Source: Boletus sp. NGJ
Taxonomy: Eukaryota > Basidiomycota > Agaricomycetes > Boletales > Boletaceae
NCBI GenBank assembly: GCA_019096195.1
Contig: JAGTXK010000087.1
Span: forward strand, 186,001 to 250,000
DNA: 64,000 nucleotides
Reading direction: 5' to 3'
Position 1 is the first letter of the stretch. Each line of letters starts with the position of its first letter. Below the pieces are notes generated by a model that had not been told where the DNA came from, made no database searches, and saw only the letters and a list, made by a program, of their open reading frames with translations. The translations under genes and the position numbers were made by a program. This document shows, piece by piece, positions 45,337 to 54,929 of this stretch.

Positions 45337-46012
45337 TCACCAACCTCCACCTCCACTTCCGCCGTAACCACCGCTGTTGTAACCACCACCACCACCACCA
45401 CCGTAACCACCACCGTATCTGCCACCTCCACCTCCGCCGGAGTAACCACCACCACCTCCGCCAGAGGGCTTAGCGTTCGCTAGGTTAACCCTGATACGTC
45501 TGCCATCAAGATCTTGGTCGTTCAATGCGTCAATAGAAGCCTGAGCCTCATCTGTGCTATTGAACGTGACGAAGCCAAAGCCACGAGAACGACCAGTCTC
45601 CCGGTCTTTCATCACAATGGACTGTTTGAAGGGACGGGGACAACATCGCGATCGATCCGATGTGTGATTTTGAGGAGACATGCATGAAGATTGATTCAGC
45701 AAAACAAATCAGAAAGGGACTCTCAACCCATCGTCGTGCAATGATAGGGAGATTCCGTGACAAGATCGCGCACATCTGTGACAACGCCATATGCACCAAA
45801 CGCCTATTTATTTATGTATTGTCAGAGCGGTGATGAAGATCAAAGTTTTTTGAGCTACGAGGCAGCGCGAAACCGTGGGACGAGTACCGACCTCTCTGAG
45901 GCTGTCGTCCGTTGTGTTCCAACTTAGATTACTAGAGCCGAGGGAGTCAGTGAACTGTGATCAGGATGGCTGAGCGGCGGTCGACTCACCCAACATATAC
46001 TTTTGCAGACAT
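45337..46012 (-). CDS. Glycine-rich RRM RNA-binding protein 2
   Basis: Paralog of the RRM gene at 43885. ATG 46012 gives MSAKVYVG (RNP2), then NLSWNTTDDSLRE and a short AFGAYG exon, then SIVMKDRETGRSRGFGFVTF (RNP1) and ALNDQDLDGRRIRVNLANAK. The tail is almost pure Gly with Tyr/Ser/Arg (SGGGGGGYSGGGGGGRYGGG) up to stop TGA at 45337. Introns are at the same places as in the paralog, after YVG and within the RRM. The two genes therefore arose by inverted duplication with the intron pattern kept. The role, RNA chaperoning under stress, is family knowledge and not shown here. Confidence 0.9.
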
Positions 46013-46536
46013 GATTGGAGTGGGTCGAAAGAGAGCGATGCTGAGCGCCAACTAAGGTTCGACTCGTTTTTTATAGTGCGTTTTTCAGACTCCCCATTTG
46101 GTGTGTGGGAAACTCGCATTGCTCCGGTCACAATCCGCTCTTATCAACAGTTCCTATCCCGGCCTTGTTTGATCCAACCAATATCGATTGCTACCTCGCT
46201 CTCCATGAAGACGAGGCCTCGACTGGGTCAGCTCCTCAACGCCTTGTACATGCTGCAGCCTCGAGGCCTCGTTTAATGTGATGAACCTCGCAGGGGAACG
46301 CTCAACCCGTGCTGCATCATCTGAGATTCTCATCGCCGTTCAAACGGCCATTCTCTTCACGCATCCAGAAGATTGAAATTCTGGAACCTCGTATACTACT
46401 GGTCCGTAACCGAGCCATTTGCCCTGCTAACTCGCATCACTTCCTCCAGGCCTCTAGCCATAGAAAACCTCTTTACCCGATGCTGTCGACCTGAGCTTGG
46501 TCTCCTCGCTGGTGTCCAAAGTCGTCTCGAAACATC
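46013..46536. promoter_or_regulatory. Divergent region between RRM gene 2 and GTPase J
   Basis: On the minus strand TATAAAAAA (46067-46075) lies 55 bp before the RRM start codon and is a good TATA box. The rest, up to ATG 46537, carries no supported frame. Confidence 0.5.
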
Positions 46537-47297
46537 ATGTTTCGACACTTTTGTGGCCTTTTTCGCTTCCTGAAGCGCCCCAAGTCATCGTCACCTTCGA
46601 CTGAAATTGGTCGACAAGGGTAAGTGGCAATGCGTCTTGGCTCCATCAGCGACTCAAGCTAGGGTTTAGGGAGTCTCGAAATATTGTCATTCTCGGATCA
46701 CTTGGCGTCGGGAAAAGCTCCCTCGTGAACATGCTCACCGGGAGGGCTGTCGCTCGAGTGAGCAGCGACATTGGCGTCGCACATCCAGCCATCGTGGAGT
46801 ATCCCATCTCCTTCAGCGAGATTTCAGGAGACACCTCTTCGCACCTCCAGCCGCCCTGTTCCGATCCTATGCTCAGGTTTTACGACACACTTGGGTTGGA
46901 ACATCGTCCGTCACCTTGGGGGGCGATCAAGGCGCGTTTGAAGCGCAGTGGCGGTGCCGATGTCGTCGTGTACTGCATGCGCCGTGGCCGACTGTCGAAC
47001 GAGCAGGTGGCGCACCTCCGCACCATCCGGAAGACCTTCTGTCGAGGAAACGTTCCCTTGGTGCTGGTCGTCATTGGTGTTGACTATCGCCGTGGATCCA
47101 CTGAGGAGTGGTGGGAGGCGAATGGCGAGGATCTTATCAACGCTGTTCAAGTCGACTTTACTGATCACATATGTCTGAATACTTGGGACTCGGCTCACCC
47201 CTCCTGGAAACACCAAGGCGCGAGGTACGAGGAAACACAGAGGCTTGTTCGTCACCTAGTGATACGCCACTGCAGAAGTCTACATTCTGATTCGTAA
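46537..47297 (+). CDS. AIG1-like P-loop GTPase J, divergent short member
   Basis: Exon 1 (46537-46619) encodes MFRHFCGLFRFLKRPKSSSP..., a 50-bp intron (46620-46669, GTAAGTGG...GTTTAG) follows in phase 2, and exon 2 begins GESRNIVILGSLGVGKSS. The protein has 236 residues. G1 is GSLGVGKSS, G3 YDTLGLEH, the strand VVVYCMRRGR is kept, the G4 position is VVIGVDYRRG (neither NKxD nor the family's T.LE), then 'TEEWWEANG' and DHICLN. No UBA-like C-terminal segment. An insertion (SGDTSSHLQPPCSDP) lies before G3. The leader has a Phe/Leu/Arg-rich stretch that might associate with membranes. It converges with the tandem GTPase K, and both share WWEANGE. Confidence 0.86.
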
Positions 47298-47465
47298 TCG
47301 ATCCACTGTACGTATGTACCACATACTGTATAGCTGGGCATTGAATATTCGTACTCTTTATTGGAAACTACGAAACAATCTGTGCTTGTGCTCTATAGGA
47401 GGTTGGAATTGGTCTAAGGGCCTACTGCTAGTAAGGCTGAGAACCGACCGTATAAGATGCGACAA

Positions 47466-49013
47466 CTAACGTGGTGGATAGAGCATCTTGGTCAATTCCT
47501 CGGCCTGTTCCTTGGTCAATCCACAACGGTCCATGAGGCTCTTGACGGTTACCTTGTCCTTCTTTGGTGGGTTTCCAACTCTAACCAATCCTACAAGCTT
47601 TTTCAAGAATGTCATGACCCAGGTTCCCTCGTCGTCATGAAATGCGCTGCCATAAGAGATCGAGTCCTCAAGCATGGTTTGGACCGATTCCCTGGATAGT
47701 AATAGTTTGTCATGAAGCTTTCGGTCGTCTGGGTCGTCCGGCGTTTGCGACGTGATACACGCATGCCCGGCCACCGCGCTCGTCTTCAGGTTACAAGCTT
47801 TCAGGAGGCCCTCCCCATTCGCCTCCCACCACTTCTCCATTGGGCTGTGAGACTCGAGGTGTGTGATGATGAACGCGACTGGGATTTGGCCTTCGCAGAG
47901 GAATTCTTGGAAGAGCCTAAAGGTGTTCAATTCTGAAGGCGTGAGCCGACCGTATTTTTTGCAAAATACAAGCAAGTCAATACCGCCTTGTCTGTGCAGA
48001 TCGCGAACTAGGTGGACAGCGTTCTCTATGGCCTTTCCGCACACATCGTGCCCGATATGGATCCCATTGAGACCTACTGTGTCCCAGAACAGGAACTGGT
48101 ACAGTCCCGTGTTGATCTTGTAACTGCGGGAAATCCAGCGTGCAACTCTCTATGCCAGAGGAGACTTCTGCTACCTGTTGCCCAACGACGAGATTGACGA
48201 TTGAGCTCTTTCCAACGCCCGACTCTCCAAAGAGGATCGCGTTCAAGGGTCGTTTCGGCAGCCTGAACCTCTCCATCAATGTCGTAGCGTCGCGAATGCT
48301 CAATTGGGAGTGAGTATTCAAGTTTGTAACAGTGCTGGCAATGTCTGATGAAAGATCGAGACGTAGCGGGATTGGGGTGGTAGCATGGTTGTCTAATAGC
48401 GCCATCAACGCCTGCTTGGATTGATCGTAGATAGTGCCGGATTGCGGGGATCCGGTTTGAACCGTGGTGATGCATGCGTATGGGATAAATTGGACTGGAA
48501 TGCCACATCTCTGGGCGATAATATTCCTGTTTCGGTCCCACCATTGGTCGTCAGGGCTATCAAAGTGGGTCAGGACGAGGGCTATCTTCGCCCGACCACC
48601 AAAGAAAAAGCTGTCCAGCAGCCAATAGAGGCTTCGTAGCCAAGCGTTGATTCCGTCTTTCCGGGCACAGAGTAGAACAAGGTCAACGCCATCCTGTAAA
48701 TTTCGCAAGAGAGAGTGCGCCTGTTCGTAAGGGGAAAGCGGATTGATGTCCTTTGCTTCGGCTTGGTTGAAGCCCATTGTATCCCACAATCGGAATTTCT
48801 TCTCTCCGAGCGAGATTGGGTACCATCGGGCTCGCTTGGTGCAAGCCTCCACACCGGTAGACACGTTCGCCACCGGTTTGTCAGCGAGAACGTTGATGAT
48901 TGAGCTCTTCCCGCAACCAGTGACACCGAATAATGCGACCTTGTACACCCGTCTGCGAACGATGTTGGTTGAAGGTCACTACTTCAATGTTGTGCTCACT
49001 CTGCTCTGCCCAT
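47466..49013 (-). CDS. Tandem GTPase K with a one-base frameshift in domain 2
   Basis: Leader exon MGRAE (ATG 49013, 14 nt), a 47-bp intron (48953-48999, GTGAGC...TCGCAG) in phase 2, then RVYKVALFGVTGCGKSS. Domain 1 has WDTMGFNQ, LVLTHFDS, 'DQWWDRNR' and YACITT. Domain 2 starts at LNAILFGESGVGKSS and reads SCTLDFP before the frame is lost. The correct continuation, YQFLFWDTVGLN, DLLVFCKKYGR, IITHLESHSPMEKWWEANGE, HACITS and the UBA-like end LMDRCGLTKEQAEELTKML, is in the next frame down to 47466. The break lies at a TTT (plus-strand 48131-48133): one T too many in GATTTCCC. No splice solves it. The downstream frame is perfectly conserved, so this is a recent mutation or a base-calling error in a short homopolymer. 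If real, the product would end early in domain 2. Confidence 0.82.
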
Positions 49014-50484
49014 GGTGATCTTGTGACAGGCAGCGCTTCCAAATAAGATGCTGTCTGAACGAGTTGATTCGGATGAACTTGGTGTCGATAAATGACAGGT
49101 AGTAATTACAGAAACAATATAATGAGGACCAGTCCGGGAGTCACGACTTTGGAAAGCGACGGTCTGATTCGAGTTTGGTTCAGCCCTTTGTGGATTGGAA
49201 GGGAGAGAGTGGACCGGATTTAAGTTGTCAATGAATCCGAATCCCTTACCCTGCCTCATGTCCACCGACCACCTATTCCACGCGATTTCCATCTTGGTTT
49301 TTTGGGTGTTGCCAGATGATGTTGTTGTCACTGCTTGTGAATGGTCCTAAGCTTGTCCGATCGATACAACACTGACAGCGGTAGGATGACTGCCGGAATT
49401 TGTGAGTTTGGAGGCTGGATGGATGTCTAGTACATTAATTTAGGAAGACGACGTTTGGACGGCTGACGGTCGATTGAGGGACCCACCAAACTGCTTCACA
49501 CTGTAACTTCATCCTCTTTGTCTACAGTGAATGTCGCCGGGCTGGGCGGCACTGATATACAAATGTTCTATTCGTCAATCTTTTGTCGTATGATAGATAC
49601 AGGATCTTAATCGTCGCCAACATTCAAAAAGGATGTCTTGGAGTTTCTACCTTTGTAAGTGTTGACCTTGGTGCGTTTCCCCCGCTCGGATTTCCGTTTT
49701 GGCAGAATTTTCGATGGCCTCATGCATCGATATTGATATTTTACTAGTGTCTTTCTCACCGCCAGGCATAATTGTCATTGCCATGTAGTGATTCAACGAG
49801 GCCGGCCACCCCACGTTGTCAACCAGCAAGTGTATGGAGAATTAATGTCCATGTAGAATTCGTTGCCAAAAAGAAAAGTGTAGGTCTTCGGCACGAGGCC
49901 ACCAGGGTAAAATCTTTCGAATACCCTATTCTGCGACTGGACCGGACCTATATTTGCTTTTACATCTCACCGTCAGCGGCTCGTCACGAGGAACCTCATT
50001 CGTAAGTAGAGCACTTATGGAGCGAACAATTTCACCCCTTTCAGGATATATCAGTACATCAGCGCCTATCTGCCATCCTGGCCTCCTCACGTAACGTTGG
50101 CAAGACGGTTCCCACCCCTGCGTTCCGCTCTTATCCCCGTCCCCCTCCAATAGGTATGTGCACACGTGTTTCCTCGGTGTGCCTCGGTGCCAAGTAGCGG
50201 GGATGAACAATATGACGAGATAACCTACACCGCAGGAAATTTATCGAGTCGCTTTACTCCGATAGCCATTTCTCATCGGTGTTTATATATACAGCACCAT
50301 CGCTGGGTCGCTCTCCCTCGTCCTTTGGTCGATTCGTCACCTAATTTTCATGTTTCTTTGACATCGCATTGATCCCCAACTACGGGGAACTCTGACTGTC
50401 ACTGCACACCACTTCCATCCCCTACAATTCAGACCACGTACTCTGCGTGATGACTCAGACACCACGGTCAGTGACGAGCTTCTG
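49014..50484. other. Long intergenic region
   Basis: About 1.5 kb between GTPase K and the first zinc-finger gene. Frames at 49647-49829 and 49926-50210 (minus) show no motif. A CT-rich stretch before 50485 may be promoter or leader sequence. Confidence 0.45.
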
Positions 50485-51531
50485 ATGAGGGTACCGACTT
50501 ACAGGTTTCAAATCAAAACCAGTCCCTACGATGATCGAATTCTGCCCCACCCCTACTGCTCGATCGTTCCCGAGGAAGAGCACTTATACTACGTGGGTGC
50601 CACGTAAGTATAAAAATCGATGTTTACGATTCCAGGTTCTGATGATTGCCCACTGGCAGCCATCCACATTTACTACTACCTACGACCTCACGTCTTGATG
50701 TAACACATACATAGTAAGGGGACTGATAACTTCGTACAGGAGTGTCTCCTTATGACCTTCTGACATCCTAGTAATTACTCTCAGCCAACTGTCCCGTCAT
50801 CTGCGCCAAATCAAGGCGAATTAAACCCTCCACGACCCACGAATCTATCATACTCATTTTTACCCGCTGGGAGTCAGCTTTTAAATGACACCCTCACCGA
50901 CTGCGGGAATTTGGGCTTACTTCAACCCTCCAAGATATACAACCCGTGGGGAATATTTTATCCTCCTCCTAATTTGTTCCCAAATGCTACCTATGGTATT
51001 TCACCGCCTACTCTTCACCACCCCACATTACATTCTGAATTTCCTTGTCGCCAATCTCCGAGTCCTTGGTCCACTGGGAACATTCAAGTTAGCCCTGTAG
51101 ATGGACATCTACCGGCTACCAGTAATTATTATCCTCCCGCCTCTCCACTTCACATTGCTCCCCCCTCCCCTGACTCTCATCTGGACCACACTCTGGAGCC
51201 GTATGGCGGGACGTTGAATGCCCCTGTGTCATCCCCTTGTCTGTGGACGGAGGGTGGCGTTATCTGTAACGTTATGGTGCAGGCCACCAGATCTTATATG
51301 AATCGCCACTTGCACACATATCATGGGTTCGGTGGCTCTGATACTCGACAGACTCGGTGCTACTGGGCCGGATGCGGAGAAACGATGCAGCAGGGTAGCA
51401 TCGCAAGACACATGGTTACGTGTCACTTACAGGCTAAAGTGACCTGTCCTATGTGCTCCAAGAAATTGTCTCGCCAAGATGTCATCTCCAAGCACCAACG
51501 TGTTTGCCCGGCAGCGAGCGCTTGGCGCTGA
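50485..51531 (+). CDS. Three-finger C2H2/C2HC protein 1
   Basis: The C-terminal ~95 residues hold three zinc-binding units: CLWTEGGVICN...HLHTYH, CYWAGCGETM...HMVTCH and CPMCSKKLSRQ...HQRVC, with spacing C-x4-C-x12-H-x4-C for the second and C-x2-C-x12-H-x3-C for the third. The region before is Pro/Asn/Tyr-rich (NPWGIFYPPPNLFPN, SNYYPPASPLHIAPPSP) and disordered. The long last exon can be followed upstream to about 50770, where an ATCCTAG acceptor precedes SNYSQPTVPSS. A plausible first exon starts at ATG 50485 (MRVPTYRFQIK) with donor AC|GTAAGT near 50603, but the small middle exon is not resolved, so the 5' half of the model is uncertain. It is a paralog of the gene at 53184. A DNA- or RNA-binding role is likely from the fingers only. 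Confidence 0.68.
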
Positions 51532-53183
51532 GCACAGATGCTGCCTGGTGACAACACGGAATTCTACCAACGTGTTCGGCGACCGTGCCATATCATTGAT
51601 GCGGCCCTCGGCTGGAATCCTTGGGTCGTGATTCGTATTCAATGGATCCACTGCTTTTTACTTGTCCGCGACGGTATCTCTTCCAAGTATTTCTCCGTTA
51701 CATGTTGGCGTTGTGAGGAAGGCACGCTATGTTATACATCTGGTACAGCCAAGTGACTAATAAGTTACGTCATTTCATGTATACACCGATAACAGTGCTT
51801 TCCGAACGCAGTCTGTTATGATCCAAGAATTTTTTTTGCATCGTGTGAGAGGGAGCAATATTATTGGTGAGCATGTTGCGTGCGTCGTTACAGACCAAAG
51901 GAGGTGTACACTGCTCCTTCCACACACGCAATTGCGTGCAGGTGTGACTCGGAGAGAGAGAAAAATAAACGATGTTGGCGGTACGGTTTTCTTCCGACTG
52001 TCAAGGACGATCCCCGAGCGCGGCGGGGCCAGACCGTTTGACAGCAATGATAGGACATGTTAGTCCGGTTGATTGACATCCGCGAAGCCCCGCGGGTATT
52101 GCCGTGCTGAATTACTTTAGCGGTGCCAATCAGCGGTTGTAGTACTAGTGGCGGTACTTGTCCAAAAACTTATTCCTTTGTCAACGTCGGCGCTCAGCCT
52201 CTGTACTGAGGTCAGTTTCCGCTCTAAGTTGTTGTTCAGCGCCCCTCTTCCGTGTTGGTACGCGGACGAACGGCAGATTTGCAGTACGTCACGGTGTCCG
52301 AGTCCGCTTGTGTCGTTCCATACCCTACGTCCACCGTTCCTTTCACAGATCTGAGAACGTGTCGCATTCTGCACCTTCCGTGTCCACAAGAGCGTGGACC
52401 GAGAAGACTACAGCAAAGACCACCAAGCTGAGCAGTTTCGGCTTCCGATTGTGTGCGAGATCGGAGCGAGTTGCTGACCGGGGTTCGTCTCTTTCTGCAA
52501 AGGTTTGTTTTTGGCTATGTGCTTTGGTTCAGGTGATGCTTACTTCTAAATTTAAGGCGCCTACTTGTAGCATGGCTCAGAGCGATGCTTCCTTCATGTA
52601 TCATGCATCATGTTCGGGCAAGTTAGGGTGAGATGTGCAGTGCTTGACACGTTGGGCTCTCGGTGCCCGTATCATCCATTTACTCCATCAGAACGCGAAC
52701 ACGTGGTCACCGCCTATTACCAGTAAGCACATTTGACTCATTCCTACTCGATTTTACAGCTAAACTCGCTGTTTCTTCAGGAATGCACACCTTTGGGGAT
52801 TCTGAGTGTCCGCAGTCGCGAGCTCATTATCAATCATGCCCTGGTTGCCATTGTCTCGGAGGTCGAGTCTTCGGCGGTGCAGGCTATTTGTCAATATCGC
52901 GCTGCAGCATGCTCTCGTATTTGCTGTATGGCAATTATTTTCTAACCCACTCTGGTGTGATCCGCTTAGTGTGCAAGGCAACGTTTACCTCCCGAGCCGA
53001 CGCAAATTCTAGAACAAAGGGCTCGGATCACACCATATATGAACCTCAACTCAAAACATCACTGGTACGCACTTAAGGGCCCCATCACTGACATTGCTTC
53101 ACGAACTTAGGACTGGGAATGTCTTCGTTCACAGAGAAGTAAGATCCTCGTCTCTTAATCAATGATTCAATGTTAAACTGCTC
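51532..53183. other. Intergenic region between the two zinc-finger genes
   Basis: About 1.65 kb. The plus frame 52158-52631 (157 codons) is Ser/Arg/Cys-rich without a recognised domain, and others are shorter. I do not see a third finger array. It probably holds the promoter and leader of the second gene. Confidence 0.4.
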
Positions 53184-54359
53184 ATGAACAGTGGCACCTT
53201 TGGGACGTCGCTCAGGCAGGGATGTGACCGAGAGCAGTCCAGTTATTACACTTCGACGTCGCGCCAACAAAATGCACCAGTCGGCAGTAATTCTTCGTAC
53301 AGCGAATTGTATTGGACAGGTGGGACCCACCGAGAAAGGTTTGCAACGAGATCTCCAGCTCGAAGGGCGAGAACTGATTGTGTCAACCTCGTCGTAGCTA
53401 TGCACCCGCTGGGCTTGCGTCTAACACGAGTTCGTGGTCAAGCATCGCTTTTCCTGACCCTTCCTCTGTATGGCCAGGCGACCAGCGCCTTGATAACCTT
53501 CCTCTTGGATCAATATTTGGTGCACCAGAAGGCAATGCTCACGCATCGGGGATGGACCTAATGGGAATGGAGGTAGCAGCTTCCGTATCAGAGCAAGCCT
53601 TTCCAGTTGCGCCGAGGGCGTTACCTGCATTCCGGCCCTATCCACCCCCTTTTACGAACTGGCCACAAGCTCCTGGTCCTTCTTGGCAGCCCACGTCTTC
53701 CTGGGACCATCCTGCGCATATTGTTGGGCAACACAGCGACCATAGCAATTCCATCGGTTCTCTCGCAATGAGACCCGTGTTTCAGTCGCCCAACTCTTCG
53801 GTGATCACTAGACTATCGGAGCGCCGATTAATGCCAGCCAGTCCTGTTCCTTCGATCACCACCCCAAATTCTGTGCGGCCTTCGACACTTAGCAATCCTG
53901 TACCGGTTGCCTGTACGTTCCTTTTCGCCGTAGTCAGCTCCTTTTTTTTCGGGATAAGAACTCACGCGTCACACAGCATCGGAACCCCGTTCGCGCGGTG
54001 AACGGTGGAGCCTCTCGAACGAGACCACGTTTCATTGTATGTGGACAAGCTGGTGCGCAGCGCTTGTCGCAGGCGACAGAAGGAGCGTCACGAATCACCT
54101 CCGGGACGGACACAACTTCGCGTGCGATGGGAAGGTGATTGCATGTGCGTGGGGTGAGTGCCAGACGCACATGCAGCGCAGGAACATCCCGCGACATATC
54201 GTCGCATGTCACTTTGCGATCAAGGTGACGTGCCCATACTGCGGCTTGACTCTGAGCAGAGCGGATGCGAACAAAAAACATCTACTGTCGTGTGCGGGTG
54301 TCAGAACGCCAGCGGTCACGGTGGAGGGAACGGAGGAGAACAAGGGCGGCTATTTCTAG
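53184..54359 (+). CDS. Three-finger C2H2/C2HC protein 2
   Basis: Exon 1 from ATG 53184 (MNSGTFGTSLRQGCDREQ) to a GTTTGC donor, a 59-bp intron ending GTCGTAG, then SYAPAGLASNTSSW in frame, a Pro-rich middle (FRPYPPPFTNWPQAPGPSW), a second intron (GTACGTTCC...CACACAG) and the finger exon. Fingers: HCMWTSWCAAL...HLRDGH, CAWGECQTHM...HIVACH, CPYCGLTLSRA...HLLSC. Order and spacing match the paralog at 50485, including the aromatic C-x-W at the first two fingers and the conserved 'I.RH.V.CH..KVTCP.C...LSR.D' stretch. Stop at 54359. The two genes are direct duplicates that diverged strongly outside the fingers. Target and role are unknown. Confidence 0.8.
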
Positions 54360-54929
54360 CGGAGTTGGTGCGCTCGCTCGAAGTGTATAGACGCCCGTCG
54401 TTCTAGCCATCGATAACCCCCCCTTCTCTCGCGGCAGCGCAGTTGAGGTGGACCTTTTCTTAGATTTATCGGGTTCAGATAGAGTTCTCGTCACTTGGAC
54501 GTCTGAATTTTTTTTTTTGGCCACTCGCTTAGATGTACCTTTATCATATCCCTGTATCGCTTATTTAAACCGCTCGATTGCCGACTTCGTGCATAAAACC
54601 TTGCTTGATTGTGCGATGTCACTGGTGTTCTGAGGGGCAGTAGATAACGTTGGCGGTGGTTACTAAACCTCCATAGGTGAAACTTGCTCTATAGACAAGT
54701 GAACTTGAACGCGTGCAGTGCCAGAAGTCACCGCTGGAAATTATATAATCAAAACCCATTGGCCGACGGAACACGTGCGCGTACGTACTGACCAAAGAAC
54801 ACTGAAATTCTGTTACACTCTAGGGTTGTATGACATTGGTTGCATTCACTGGGTGGGAACGCACTTATCCTTATCTCGAACTGGTTGTTTTAGGGCGTTC
54901 CTCCCATCATCGTTTCATACAGTCTTAGC
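54360..54929. other. Intergenic region upstream of the protein kinase
   Basis: About 570 bp. A frame at 54718-55155 overlaps the kinase exon in another phase and is a shadow. No separate gene. Confidence 0.5.

Noticed and set aside
52158-52631. 157-codon plus-strand frame between the zinc-finger genes
   Set aside because: Ser/Arg/Cys-rich with no domain; frames overlap in all phases here, as expected for non-coding GC-rich DNA.
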